Positions 16,981 to 26,378 are shown, counted from the first letter of the stretch. The stretch: 64,000 nucleotides of DNA from Aureibacillus halotolerans (GCF_004363045.1 NZ_SNYJ01000002.1:277922-341921), one strand, 5' to 3'. The notes: generated from the sequence alone by a model not told the origin. A program made the numbers and translations.

Positions 16981-17431
16981 GACGCCGCCTCCTTTTGTAG
17001 ATGAGATTCCCTACTTTTATAAGGAAGAAACGTCACGCTGCTGAGAATCGCTCGTATTCTTGGTTGTTCTTGTAGAATGTGCACTTTCTCTCACAAACGA
17101 TAATAACGTTGTGGAATCCATGGTAGTCAAAATGAAGGTCATGAGGGAGGCTGAGTTTAATTAAACGATAAATATGTTTGAAGACGATGTTTTATCCATA
17201 AAAGCAGACATCCTTGTTCCTTGTGTTGTTGAGAATGCTAGGATGGAATCTTTGAGTGTGGAGGCAAATTACGGAGAACTTGGAAATGATAATAAAGGCC
17301 GAGCGTGAGCATGTGTTCAAAAAGGCTGATGAACACAAAACGAATTATTGAGCCATCTGTTATGATCTCTTCCTGTGCATCACCTACAAAATGCAGCAAA
17401 GGTCCGTGGAATCATTTATCTCAGTAGCATG
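16981..17431. other. Intergenic stretch with a possible gene remnant
   Basis: About 450 bp. A 44-codon reading at 17174-17308 contains ADILVPCVVENA, which recalls the DILVPAALEN motif of glutamate dehydrogenases, but has no proper ribosome site. Otherwise nothing is recognised. Confidence 0.4.
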
Positions 17432-17896
17432 TTATGGCTTCCACGGGTAGCTTTCCCCTAGTCGTTTAAATACAGGTGCTTGACGTTGTTTATGACCTGA
17501 GTGCTTTTCATCACTCGTTTGACGCCAGCCTGTATAGTCTTGTAACACATTTTTCGCCTTCGTCAAAGTCATTGATGTCTTTGGGTTCCGGTAGCTTTCA
17601 CTTACCGTGCCAAGATGCGGTACTTCGGCAAAATCAGATTTGCTCGGTGGCACATGAAAATAATAATCCCCTACACGTATAAGTAAATCCGAGTGTTGTT
17701 GAGATTTTTTAGGATTTTTCGTAAAGTGCATGCCGATTTTCTTTGCTTCTTTTTTTTCTATAAGTTTGCGTATCGCTTTATGTTTAAGAGAATACAAATC
17801 GCGAGGATTCGTCGCCGTCTTTGCGTGCTTGTTAATGACAAAGATCGCTTGCGCAATGGTTGAAATGGACCAATTTGCTTGTTCGCTTTTTTGCAA
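17432..17896 (-). CDS. ykyB: YkyB family protein
   Basis: 154 residues from TTG 17896, which is eight bases after AGGAGG; the GTG at 17905 overlaps that site. The length equals the B. subtilis protein as I recall it. Conserved parts are INKHAKTATNPRDLYSLKHK, KKIGMHFTKNPKKSQQHSD, GDYYFHVPPSKSDF and LTKAKNVLQDY. It is a conserved cytoplasmic protein of Bacillaceae without known function. Its position between patA and ykuE fits the ancestral gene order. Confidence 0.88.
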   Translation of the reverse strand: MQKSEQANWSISTIAQAIFVINKHAKTATNPRDLYSLKHKAIRKLIEKKEAKKIGMHFTKNPKKSQQHSDLLIRVGDYYFHVPPSKSDFAEVPHLGTVSESYRNPKTSMTLTKAKNVLQDYTGWRQTSDEKHSGHKQRQAPVFKRLGESYPWKP

Positions 17897-17960
17897 AGCG
17901 TTCACCTCCTATGTATAGTATACCTTTCCTTATAAAGAGCTTCCAATAGTTCTGTTCAAT

Positions 17961-17993
17961 AAAAAAACGAGCGACCTATTGGCTCTCGTTTTT
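17961..17993 (-). terminator. Terminator of the HPr-like gene
   Basis: AAAACGAG and CTCGTTTT arms with T run on the minus strand, directly after the stop. Confidence 0.75.
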
Positions 17994-17999
17994 CATGCA

Positions 18000-18284
18000 T
18001 TATGCTGAAGTGTTCGCCATCGGTCGATTTTCCTCAAGTATGGTTTGTGTCACATAATACAATACTTGTTCCGCATCCTCTTCATCGCATGTGAGACTGA
18101 TTGTGCTGTTCATTGGTGCTACGAGGAAAAAAGAGATGAGGCTTAGCGTATCATCGGCATTAATTGAAGTTTGCTCAAGTGTGAATGTGACATCACGTTT
18201 TTCTTCTTTTAAACGATGGGATAAGGCCATAAGTGTCGCGGCAGAAATTCGATTGCGTAAAGTAAATGTCATATGCTTTTTCAT
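18000..18284 (-). CDS. Degenerate HPr-like protein without the active histidine
   Basis: 94 residues, ATG 18284 after GGAGTG. Aligned by eye to HPr, it fits over almost the whole length: FTLRN, AT at the start of helix 1, DVTFTLEQTSINADD where HPr has DVNLEYNGKTVNLKS, and STISLTCDEEDAEQVL where HPr has ITISASGADENDAL. The His-15 loop IHARPAT is shortened to ISAAT, so it cannot carry phosphate from enzyme I. The regulatory Ser-46 position holds Asp. It may therefore act as a regulator rather than a carrier, as the related Crh does, but this is inference. Confidence 0.6.
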   Translation of the reverse strand: MKKHMTFTLRNRISAATLMALSHRLKEEKRDVTFTLEQTSINADDTLSLISFFLVAPMNSTISLTCDEEDAEQVLYYVTQTILEENRPMANTSA

Positions 18285-18482
18285 TGTTTTTCACTCCGTT
18301 ATCAAAAAGATGTATAATGCGTAAGAAGGGAGTTCGTTGTTTTACGAACTTATATTGCATATTCCCTGCATTGGCTACGCATTAAACCACTAAAGTGAAA
18401 AAAACAAAAAATTTTATACGAAATGATCAGGAGCTTCTTGAATGAGTTGTTTACACAGATTGAAAAAAGAGTTAAAGATGTA

Positions 18483-19280
18483 ACTTTCGCAGTGCGGAAA
18501 TCACCTTCAACGCTGGCTGTGCTTGAGTGAAGTAAGGTGCGATAGATCGATTCATTGACATCTTGTCATGATAATTAAGGAGTGCATTATTAAAAGCAGC
18601 CACTTAACGAGACTTCAGGTGCATCGTAAATCACGATAAGTTAATTTTGACTCGATATTGCACTTGTGCCCTTTAGGGTGCAACGCAAATACGACCGCTT
18701 CGTCAAAACACTCCGCTTTCCGCGGGCACGGCTTCAGCTTCCTCGGAAAGCAAAAGCGGCTTTCCTGCGGGATCTTCAGCTCGCGCTGTTCCCGCAGGAG
18801 TCTGCGTATTTTGACTACGCTTGATGTTTGTTTCTGCGTAAATTTTTTTATTTTTATAGGTCTCATATAACAGAGAAAATGGAAAAGTGAGTTGAATCGT
18901 CCTACTTTAGCATACAAGACAATTAAGTGCATCGTTTCATGCGAAGATATATCACATAATGTAGAGATCCATTAACCTCTTCAAAACAACGCCTGCTGTA
19001 TTCAGTGACAATAAAGATCCCATTGCTCACAATTCTATATTTTCTAAAGGGGCGCTTGTAAGTAACAAAGCGGATTTGTACATCATAAAAAATGAATGAA
19101 TCATTAATAGCAGCCACGAACGAGACTTCAGCGGCAATGAAAACACGATGAGGTCCTTTAAATCGAAGCACTTGTGCCTTTAGGGTAAAAGCGAGTTTGT
19201 ATAAAAAGCAATCACAACAATGAATTTCAAGTTAATCCAGTTATAACTAACCGTGTCTGCCCAACGTAAGGTGCGAAAAG
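18483..19280 (+). repeat. Repeat locus R2, TIR-bounded noncoding composite element
   Basis: About 800 bp bounded by ACTTTCGCA (18483-18491) and TGCGAAAAG (19272-19280). Order: F, G fragment, type-2 end with B cassette (GCACTTGTGCCCTTTAGGGTG), core A2, E, a second G, a second type-2 end plus B fragment (19111-19190), C. This is the same order and orientation as R1. It lies downstream of ykuE and upstream of the HPr-like gene. Confidence 0.8.
18702..18815 (+). repeat. Structured repeat core, copy A2
   Basis: Outer arms GTCAAAACAC and GTATTTTGAC (one mismatch plus wobble). Inner CCTGCGGG/CCCGCAGG is perfect, and TTTCCG/CGGAAA closes the first hairpin. Nearly identical to A1 except for a few bases. 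Confidence 0.85.
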
Positions 19281-19293
19281 CCATCATCGATGT

Positions 19294-20163
19294 TTAAGTC
19301 TTTCTCTCTAGTGTAAATACGGAGAGTTCGGGGCGGCAAAAAAAACGATAAGGAAGCCGGGTCGTCCCAATGCCTCGATTCACATAAAGAATCATGTCAC
19401 TGTTTGGAAAAGTGTACATACCATCGAAGTATTTCTCCCCTAGTGGTGGGAGCACAATAGGACCGAAAAACGGAAGTTGAACTTGCCCGCCATGCGTATG
19501 GCCGGAAAGCTGCAATGAAATATTTAAGTTCTTTGATTGTGCAGCAATGTCAGGTTCATGAGCAATAAAGATAAGATAATCATCAGGGGATATACCATTC
19601 ATTGTTTTTGCCAAATCGGGACGTCCTAACATAAGATCATCTATACCGGCGATGACAATATGTTCACCTTCTTTTTCAATGGTTGTTGATTGATTGAGAA
19701 GGACAGTAAAGCCTGCATTCTCCATAATGTTTTTGTAAATATTTGTGCCGTAATCCCCGTGATCATGGTTGCCGTAAACGGCTATTTTTCCGTATGGCGC
19801 TTTGAGACTTTTGAGGATGGACGTTAAATGGTTTGGCGTCTCGTATTGATTAGGGCTGTCCATTAAATCGCCAGAAAAAACGATAAGGTCGGGCTGGAGG
19901 CCATTGATTTTTGTGACAAGGTTTTCGAGTTGCTGCTCTTCATAATGGTAGCCAACATGCGTGTCACTTACCTGGACAATTTTGAATGACTGAAAGCTCT
20001 TAGGTAGGTTTTTGCTCGGAATGGTATGATGGGTCGTCTCTACCCAACGTGGTTCAAGATAGGTAGCATAGCTATACCCTCCGGTTGCAGTGACGACCAG
20101 CCCGGTAAACCAGCCGAACAGTCGTTTTATAAAAGAACGACGTGTGATTTTTTCATTTTTCAT
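19294..20163 (-). CDS. ykuE: Tat-exported metallophosphoesterase YkuE
   Basis: 289 residues. The N-terminus is a twin-arginine signal (TRRSFIKRLF, R8-R9, then a hydrophobic stretch to about residue 30). The calcineurin-type metal motifs are present: SDTHVGYHY, GDLMD, GNHDHGDYG, and GHTHGGQ. YkuE of B. subtilis is a Tat substrate attached to the wall that binds metal and shows phosphoesterase activity. The length and the place near ykyB and ykuI support the name. The Tat translocase genes are not in this window. Confidence 0.9.
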   Translation of the reverse strand: MKNEKITRRSFIKRLFGWFTGLVVTATGGYSYATYLEPRWVETTHHTIPSKNLPKSFQSFKIVQVSDTHVGYHYEEQQLENLVTKINGLQPDLIVFSGDLMDSPNQYETPNHLTSILKSLKAPYGKIAVYGNHDHGDYGTNIYKNIMENAGFTVLLNQSTTIEKEGEHIVIAGIDDLMLGRPDLAKTMNGISPDDYLIFIAHEPDIAAQSKNLNISLQLSGHTHGGQVQLPFFGPIVLPPLGEKYFDGMYTFPNSDMILYVNRGIGTTRLPYRFFCRPELSVFTLERKT

Positions 20164-20251
20164 CTATATCAACCTTATACGTATAGTGGTGTGATGCAAA
20201 AATCGTAACAAAGACGATACAACCTCAAAGAAAATAAAGGAGGCCGTCATA

Positions 20252-21463
20252 ATGGACCCATTAGATATCGTGACACAAAAGGACAGTGTTTTTCCAGTTT
20301 TCCAAGGGGTGTATTCAGCAGATGATTGGCGTGTGAACGCTTGTGAGGTCTATGGAAGACTAAAGCAAACGACGCACGATATGCCATTGGGACCGTTTTT
20401 TCACGATGCCAGCGTTCCAGAGGAATACCGATTTGAAATCGATGTCCACCTCTACCATCAGGCGATTGAGCAATTTCTTATCACAGAGGACATTGCAACC
20501 TTGTTTCTGAATGCCCATCCAGATGTGCTGTTAGAACACGGAGAAGAGCTCATTGAAATGCTTCTTACTTATGAGAGAGAACGTGGGTTAAAGCTCGACT
20601 CGCTTGTGATTGAAATGAGCCTGTCCTCATTTCATGGAGATTTGGAGCATCTGCATCATTTTATCATGTATTTGAAGACCTATGGAATAAAAATTTCGCT
20701 CGACAACATTGGGCTGATTGAAACGAACCTTGATGTCATCGGAATGGTTTCGCCACATTTTATAAAAGTGAATCTTCGCCCATTGCTTGATGCTGAAAAA
20801 CCTCAGGCATATCACGATGTAATGCACTCTTTAACTCAACTTGCGCGGAAGATTGGAGCAGCGATGATCTTTCAAGAAATTGAAACTGAATTTCAGTTGC
20901 AATATGCTTGGAGAAACGGTGGGCAATATTACCAAGGAAATTTTTTAGATCAGCCAAACGGCTCAATCGAAAAGTCATCCATACAGCTGGATCATTTGAA
21001 TGCCATTTTTAGTCGCTTTATTCGTCATGAGAAAAACAAGCTGAAAAGGCGTTTAGCCATTGAAGAAGAGCTGCAAAAAAAGTTGGAGGATGCACTGCTT
21101 TTGAGTGAAGATCATACCGATAATGAACTTCTGTCTTATATAGGTACACTGTTTCAACATGAAAGTTTCCGTATTTATTTATGTGATGGAGACGGGTTTC
21201 AAAAATCGGCAAATATGGTGTGGCGTGACAGTGAGTGGGCATTCCAACAAGAGTATATGGGGAAAAATTGGAGCTGGCGTCCCTATTTCCTTGAAAATAT
21301 TGTTCGTATGGAGTCGGGTGGCAAAGGTATTCTTTCAGATCTTTATTCAGATATTGAAACAAAGCAAAACATCCGAACATTTTCTTTCCCTGTGCAGGAG
21401 CACTTGTATGTATTCATTGACCTATCTTACGAATTTTTATTTAAAAATGATCATCACGTCTAG
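20252..21463 (+). CDS. ykuI: EAL-domain protein YkuI, likely non-catalytic
   Basis: 403 residues, ATG 20252 after AAAGGAGG. Residues 1-250 form an EAL domain and about 260-400 the YkuI C-terminal PAS-like domain with NWSWRPYFLEN and the long helix KLKRRLAIEEELQKK between them. The EAL motif reads EVYGRL. N in FLNAH, D in LDNIG, K in FIKVN and E in QEIETEF are kept, but the second acidic residue of the LEITE motif is missing (IEMSLS) and KID is KVN. It likely binds cyclic di-GMP rather than degrading it. Confidence 0.88.
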   Translation: MDPLDIVTQKDSVFPVFQGVYSADDWRVNACEVYGRLKQTTHDMPLGPFFHDASVPEEYRFEIDVHLYHQAIEQFLITEDIATLFLNAHPDVLLEHGEELIEMLLTYERERGLKLDSLVIEMSLSSFHGDLEHLHHFIMYLKTYGIKISLDNIGLIETNLDVIGMVSPHFIKVNLRPLLDAEKPQAYHDVMHSLTQLARKIGAAMIFQEIETEFQLQYAWRNGGQYYQGNFLDQPNGSIEKSSIQLDHLNAIFSRFIRHEKNKLKRRLAIEEELQKKLEDALLLSEDHTDNELLSYIGTLFQHESFRIYLCDGDGFQKSANMVWRDSEWAFQQEYMGKNWSWRPYFLENIVRMESGGKGILSDLYSDIETKQNIRTFSFPVQEHLYVFIDLSYEFLFKNDHHV

Positions 21464-21557
21464 GGCACGCCCTAAATGTATGAGCACACTCTTTAAGGGG
21501 AGAGTAATCGTAAAAGAGGCTTAGTAATAGCCTCCCTATGAAGAGGTGCTTTGAATC

Positions 21558-21803
21558 ATGGATGCTGCAATACTTGCACTATCTGCTCTCACCGTGTTGG
21601 TCGTGTTGTGTGGAGCCATCGTGTCAATGCGGATTGGCAAAGCAACGAAAAAAGAGACGGACAGCTCCGTCTCAGAGTCGATTTCACGGCATCCAGTTGG
21701 GAGAAATCCGATCTTTTGGGTCTATGGGATTGCTGCTCTACTAATCCTTGGCTATATTGTGTATTTAGCCATCACCTATACCGCGTCAAAGGGCGTTGCT
21801 TAA
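21558..21803 (+). CDS. Small two-segment membrane protein, unknown
   Basis: 81 residues, ATG 21558; AGAGGTG is 11 bases upstream, somewhat far. Two membrane segments (about 4-24 and 51-73) are joined by a hydrophilic loop with KATKKETDSS and RHPVGRNP. It follows ykuI by about 95 bases on the same strand and ends before a strong bidirectional terminator. No family recognised. Confidence 0.55.
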   Translation: MDAAILALSALTVLVVLCGAIVSMRIGKATKKETDSSVSESISRHPVGRNPIFWVYGIAALLILGYIVYLAITYTASKGVA

Positions 21804-21823
21804 AAATCCAAATGATGTAAATT

Positions 21824-21865
21824 AACAACGGAGCGTGGATGTATTATCCATGCTCCGTTGTTTTT
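21824..21865. terminator. Bidirectional terminator between membrane protein and proC
   Basis: AACAACGGAGCGTGGAT and ATCCATGCTCCGTTGTT, a 17-bp stem with a 5-nt loop and T run. Confidence 0.9.
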
Positions 21866-22709
21866 ATGCTTTGCTTTTCGTTGTTTGCTTGAACGCTTCC
21901 TCAAATTCCTGTGCTTTTTCAGCGGATGCTTCAATGGCTTCTCGGAAAACGTCCTTTGCCTGTCCTGCTTCTAGCCGAGCAAGTCCTTCATACGTCGTTC
22001 CTTTTGGAGATGTGACTTGAGCACGAAGCTCCGCTGGCGTTCGGTTCGTTTGCCGTACCATTTCAGCAGCACCCGCCATAACGTCAACAATCCATTGGCG
22101 CCCCTCTTCCTCTGTAAAGCCGTGTGCTTTTGCAGTATCCTCAAAATATTCCATCACAGCGTACATATAGGCTGGACTGCTTCCAGCAAGCCCCGTAAAG
22201 AGATTCATTTTTGCTTCTTCAATTTCATAGGCCGTGCCAAAGCCTGAAAGCAACGAATGCACAATGGCTTTGTCCTCTGTTGAGACGGCTTTTCCTGTGC
22301 AATAGCCTGTTGTAGACATTGAAATGGCTGAAGATGTATTTGGCATCACGCGAACGACCTTTGTGTTTTTGGAGGTCCAATGCGTCATTGTCTCTGTAGA
22401 GAGTCCTGCAATGACAGAAAGTAGCAGGGGAGAATGGTCTATAAGGGAAGAAATGCGAGCAAAAATCTCCTCAGCATCTTTCGGTTTGACAGCCATGACG
22501 ACTACAGATGCCCGTGAGATGCAACTGTCAAGATCTTGACTAGCTGTAACGCCATACTGCTGTTGTAACTCCTTTAGCCGTTCGGCGTTTGTCCGATTGA
22601 GAACGGTGATTTGGTTAGGTTCGACAAGTTGATTGGCAAGAAGTCCACGAATCATTGCCTCTGCCATAGAGCCAGCACCTAGAAATACGATTTGTTTTCC
22701 TTGCATCAT
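21864..22709 (-). CDS. proC: Pyrroline-5-carboxylate reductase
   Basis: 281 residues; starts at 22709 or 22706 (two Met codons after AAAGG). NADP-binding start FLGAGSMAEAMIRGLL, VKP at the end of the Rossmann fold, RVMPNTS, and the C-terminal signature with SPKGTTYEGL. It reduces pyrroline-5-carboxylate to proline in the cytoplasm. In salt-exposed Bacillaceae extra copies supply proline as osmolyte; whether this is the housekeeping or an osmostress copy cannot be told. The gene stands alone. Confidence 0.93.
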   Translation of the reverse strand: MMQGKQIVFLGAGSMAEAMIRGLLANQLVEPNQITVLNRTNAERLKELQQQYGVTASQDLDSCISRASVVVMAVKPKDAEEIFARISSLIDHSPLLLSVIAGLSTETMTHWTSKNTKVVRVMPNTSSAISMSTTGYCTGKAVSTEDKAIVHSLLSGFGTAYEIEEAKMNLFTGLAGSSPAYMYAVMEYFEDTAKAHGFTEEEGRQWIVDVMAGAAEMVRQTNRTPAELRAQVTSPKGTTYEGLARLEAGQAKDVFREAIEASAEKAQEFEEAFKQTTKSKA

Positions 22710-22840
22710 GGTGTAACAACCTTTCTAAAGTTCTTCTCATTTGCAAATGGTGAATGGGCTTCGCGCAGCCCTTGTTTAAGCCTTCTAATCGTTATTGTCG
22801 TTGATTATAAAAAAAACCACAAGTTTTTTAAGCAAAATCC

Positions 22841-22869
22841 TTGAAAGTCAAAGTAGGTCAAAGTATACT
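22841..22869 (+). promoter_or_regulatory. Sigma-A promoter of clpE
   Basis: TTGAAA and TATACT with a 17-bp spacer. The first CtsR box fills the spacer. Confidence 0.85.
22846..22862 (+). promoter_or_regulatory. CtsR operator 1
   Basis: Tandem heptads AGTCAAA-GTA-GGTCAAA, as in the CtsR consensus, lying between -35 and -10 so that binding blocks polymerase. Confidence 0.85.
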
Positions 22870-22877
22870 TTCGATAT

Positions 22878-22894
22878 AGTCAAAGAAAGTCAAA
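22878..22894 (+). promoter_or_regulatory. CtsR operator 2
   Basis: AGTCAAA-GAA-AGTCAAA around the expected transcription start, 15 bases after operator 1. Confidence 0.82.
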
Positions 22895-22929
22895 GGTGAT
22901 TTATCTAAAATAAAGGAGGACAAATCGAT

Positions 22930-25026
22930 ATGAATTGTCAACATTGTCATCAACGTCCTGCTTCTGTGCAATTGAGGATGAAAATAAATAATAATAAAGA
23001 ATCAATACACTTATGCCAACAATGTTTGCTGACTCTTGAAAAACAACATCAGCAAAACCCAAACGCGTTTTATGGACAAATGATGGGTGGTCAAAGTGGA
23101 GCGGTTACTCAGCAGCAGACGTCACAAGAAAGCTTACTTGAATCATTGGCTACTGATTTAACGGACCAAGCGAACGCAGGTGCTATTGATCCGGTCATAG
23201 GACGTCACGATGAAATTCAAAGAGTAATCGAGGTTCTCAACCGTCGAAACAAAAACAATCCGGTTTTGATTGGTGAACCAGGGGTTGGGAAAACGGCGAT
23301 TGCTGAAGGGATCGCCTTGCGAATTGCTGATAAAAATGTACCGAACAAGCTATTAAACAAACGAGTCATGCTTCTCGATGTTGCCTCACTCGTTTCAAAC
23401 ACGGGCATACGTGGCCAATTTGAGGAACGCATGAAGCAGCTCGTGGACGAAATACAATCACGCGATGACATTTTGTTATTCGTGGATGAAATACACTTGC
23501 TTGTTGGTGCAGGACAGACTCAAGATTCGCAAATGGATGCTGGGAACATCTTAAAACCGGCGCTTGCACGCGGAAAAATGCAGCTCATTGGGGCGACGAC
23601 ATTAAAAGAATATCGCGCGATTGAGAAGGATGCTGCACTTGAACGTCGCTTTCAGCCGGTGATCGTTGATGAACCTACGGAAGATGAGGCTGTTGCGATT
23701 TTACAAGGCTTGCAACAGCGTTATGAGGAGTACCACCGTGTCCTCTATACGGAGGATGCCATTAAGGCAAGTGTACAGCTGTCTAAACGTTACATTCAGG
23801 ACCGGCAGTTGCCAGACAAGGCGATTGACTTGATGGATGAAGCAGGATCTGTTCTCAATTTGTCACATGAAGAAAAGGATGAAAATCAAATAGAGCATCG
23901 TTTAACGGACGTGCGCAAGGAAAAAGAGGAAGCAACGGCAAACGAGGCATACGAGCGTGCAGCTCAACTGCGGGATGAAGAAAAACGCTTGCTTGAGCAA
24001 AAACAACATGCGACCTCGGATATTCCTGAGGTAACGCGTGAAGTGATCGAGCAGCTCATTCAGAAGAAAACAGGTATTCCCGTTTCGCGTTTAGAAGAAG
24101 ACGAGCAAACGCGCATGAAGGAGCTTGAAATGCGCTTGTCCCAACAGGTCATTGGCCAGGTCGAGGCGGTTCAAAAAGTTGCCAAAGCCGTGAAACGCTC
24201 ACGTGCAGGTCTTACCTCGAAACACCGCCCATCAGGATCATTCTTATTTGTTGGTCCAACAGGGGTCGGGAAAACGGAGCTGTCTAAATCGCTTGCTCGA
24301 GAGCTGTTTGGTGATGAAGATGCTTTGATTCGATTGGACATGAGTGAGTACATGGAAAAGCATGCCGTGTCGAAGTTGATTGGCTCACCTCCAGGCTATG
24401 TTGGGCATGATGAAGCGGGTCAACTAACTGAGAAAATTCGTCGCCAGCCCTATAGTATTGTGTTGCTCGATGAGATTGAAAAGGCACATCCAGATGTGCA
24501 GCATATGTTCCTGCAAATTATGGAGGATGGGCGTCTTACCGATAGTCAGGGGCGCACAGTGAGCTTTAAAAACACTATTCTTATCATGACAAGCAACGCA
24601 GGTACTCAAGTCAAAACGCTCGATACACTTGGGTTTTCGACAGGCGAGGAAATGGCTCAAGAAAGTCAGTTGCTTTCTTCGTTAGGCGATTATTTTAAAC
24701 CAGAGTTTCTAAACCGCTTTGATAGCATTGTTTCTTTTAATGCCCTTGAGAGAGACCATCTCGTTGATATTGTTGGTTTGATGTTAGACACTTTAAAGGA
24801 TGCGCTCAGCGAAAAAGCAATCACTCTGCGTGTGACGGATGTCGCAAAGGAAATCATTGCGGATCTAGGCGACTACAAGGCGTTTGGTGCCCGTCCATTA
24901 CGTCGAGCCATTCAGGAGCATGTTGAAGACGCGATTGCTGATCTATTAGTTGAAGCAGAGGTTTCTGTAACGAGCATTCTTGTCGATGCTGAGGAAGGTA
25001 AATTAAGTGTTCAAGCAACTACCTAA
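22930..25026 (+). CDS. clpE: ATP-dependent Clp protease ATPase ClpE
   Basis: 698 residues, the ClpE length. The N-terminal zinc finger uses C3, C6, C29 and C32, which marks ClpE rather than ClpC. Two AAA+ modules follow: Walker [10 protein letters not shown] with Walker B VDEIH, and GPTGVGKTE with [13 protein letters not shown]-type coiled segment lies between them. It unfolds damaged proteins for ClpP under heat stress. Two CtsR boxes in and after its promoter predict strong repression in unstressed cells, and ClpE itself helps CtsR degradation in relatives. Confidence 0.96.
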   Translation: MNCQHCHQRPASVQLRMKINNNKESIHLCQQCLLTLEKQHQQNPNAFYGQMMGGQSGAVTQQQTSQESLLESLATDLTDQANAGAIDPVIGRHDEIQRVIEVLNRRNKNNPVLIGEPGVGKTAIAEGIALRIADKNVPNKLLNKRVMLLDVASLVSNTGIRGQFEERMKQLVDEIQSRDDILLFVDEIHLLVGAGQTQDSQMDAGNILKPALARGKMQLIGATTLKEYRAIEKDAALERRFQPVIVDEPTEDEAVAILQGLQQRYEEYHRVLYTEDAIKASVQLSKRYIQDRQLPDKAIDLMDEAGSVLNLSHEEKDENQIEHRLTDVRKEKEEATANEAYERAAQLRDEEKRLLEQKQHATSDIPEVTREVIEQLIQKKTGIPVSRLEEDEQTRMKELEMRLSQQVIGQVEAVQKVAKAVKRSRAGLTSKHRPSGSFLFVGPTGVGKTELSKSLARELFGDEDALIRLDMSEYMEKHAVSKLIGSPPGYVGHDEAGQLTEKIRRQPYSIVLLDEIEKAHPDVQHMFLQIMEDGRLTDSQGRTVSFKNTILIMTSNAGTQVKTLDTLGFSTGEEMAQESQLLSSLGDYFKPEFLNRFDSIVSFNALERDHLVDIVGLMLDTLKDALSEKAITLRVTDVAKEIIADLGDYKAFGARPLRRAIQEHVEDAIADLLVEAEVSVTSILVDAEEGKLSVQATT

Positions 25027-25040
25027 GCGCATAGAATGTG

Positions 25041-25081
25041 AAACGACCAGAACAAAGGCACCATTGTTCTGGTCGTTTTTT
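25041..25081. terminator. Bidirectional terminator after clpE
   Basis: AAACGACCAGAAC and GTTCTGGTCGTTTTTT, a 13-bp stem, between convergent genes. Confidence 0.9.
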
Positions 25082-26006
25082 AGTAAAGGATCGTGCTTAA
25101 AAAAATGACTAAGCTCACTGTCACTGAAGACAACATTGTCGAAGCGAGCACCGTTTGCGCAGAGAACTCCGGCTCGTTGTTGTACTCTTGCGCGATAATA
25201 GCGCTGTTCACCGACGTCGGCATAGCGGCGGAGATAAAAAAAGCTTGGGCTGTAATGCCTTCCAGTTGAAATAAATAAATTAGTCCAGCAGCGATAGCAG
25301 GCCCGAGGAGGAGACGCAAGGATAGAGACCCATACACTTTCCCTAAATTGCGTTTTAGCTTAAGCTCAGCGACCTGACAACCGAGGGTGATGAGTGCAAT
25401 CGCAATGACGGCATCTGAAATATACGTTGCTGGTGTATATAGCGCCAGTGGTAAATCAATTTTTGTAACATTGAGAGCGATAGCAGCCAGCATGGCGTAC
25501 AAAACAGGTAATTTGGCATATGACAGTAGAGCTTGCCAAAAAGATTTGTCCGAAGACTGCAACGAAAAAATACCGTAGGAAAACGTTACGATGTTTTGGA
25601 TGAGCAATACGATGACCTGGATTGACATGGCATAAGGATCTGATCGGAACACTAGGTCATTGACTGGAACGCCATAATTTCCGGAGTTATAGAAGATCAC
25701 TGAATTCGAGAAGGCAATCCGCATGCTTTTCGAAAACCGGAACACCGTTGTGATCACTCTGGCTACCAAGTAAAGAATTGCCAACGATAGCAGTGTAAGT
25801 CCTGCAATCGTGAAAAACTCATGAAGAGAAATGGCCGTTTCATAAAGCTTGGTGAAAATGAGTGCGGGCACTAAAAGATAAAGATTCATCTTGCTCAGCG
25901 TATACATATCTAAGTGGAACTTTCGTTGTAAAATGACGCCAATTATGACAAGAACAAAGACCGGAGCAATAATGGTGGACACAATAGTAAACCATTGCGA
26001 AATCAT
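25080..26006 (-). CDS. AEC-family permease
   Basis: 308 residues, about ten membrane segments in two halves of five, with the family hallmarks of an early PVFVLVIIGVILQRK, a middle NSGNYGVPV and a late AMPTSVNSAIIAQEY. AEC proteins move organic acids or auxin-like anions; the substrate here is unknown. RBS GGAGG lies before ATG 26006. It is a single gene facing clpE. Confidence 0.85.
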   Translation of the reverse strand: MISQWFTIVSTIIAPVFVLVIIGVILQRKFHLDMYTLSKMNLYLLVPALIFTKLYETAISLHEFFTIAGLTLLSLAILYLVARVITTVFRFSKSMRIAFSNSVIFYNSGNYGVPVNDLVFRSDPYAMSIQVIVLLIQNIVTFSYGIFSLQSSDKSFWQALLSYAKLPVLYAMLAAIALNVTKIDLPLALYTPATYISDAVIAIALITLGCQVAELKLKRNLGKVYGSLSLRLLLGPAIAAGLIYLFQLEGITAQAFFISAAMPTSVNSAIIAQEYNNEPEFSAQTVLASTMLSSVTVSLVIFLSTILY

Positions 26007-26140
26007 GCTGGAACCTCCTTCAACTGTACTTATAGATGCTACTGTATCTCGGGTTCAATTGTAAAGAGTTTGTGGAAAACGTTCCCTAAGGAAGTTCCCT
26101 GGAAACGATGCTACACTAAAATTATTAGGAGGGAGAAATC

Positions 26141-26326
26141 ATGAATAGAGAGAAGTTCACTGTCGAAGAGAGAGACCTTATTTTAGAGTCACTGTTTAAT
26201 CAAGACATGGTAGCAGAAGTGATTGCTTCAGAGATTGCGGATAACGAAAGAAGGAAAGAAAGGGTGCCAGACGAGCAAATGAAAAGGTTATCAAATCTTT
26301 ATGATCGTCTGCAAAAACGTACATAA
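26141..26326 (+). CDS. Small protein, unknown function
   Basis: 61 residues, ATG 26141 after TTAGGAGGGAG. Highly charged and helical (FTVEERDLILESLFNQDM, then NERRKERVPDEQMKRL), no cysteines, no signal. A terminator follows at 26351. No family recognised; the regular pattern of Leu and charged residues suggests a small helical partner protein. Confidence 0.6.
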   Translation: MNREKFTVEERDLILESLFNQDMVAEVIASEIADNERRKERVPDEQMKRLSNLYDRLQKRT

Positions 26327-26350
26327 ATAAGCATCCAAATGTGGGGGTGG

Positions 26351-26378
26351 AAAAAAGGAGGCTAAGCCTTCTTTTTTT
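26351..26378 (+). terminator. Terminator after the 61-residue gene
   Basis: AAAAAAGGAGGC-TAA-GCCTTCTTTTTTT, a 10-12 bp stem with T run. Confidence 0.8.

Noticed and set aside
24171..24660. Minus-strand frames inside clpE
   Set aside because: Shadows of the well supported clpE gene with no ribosome sites.
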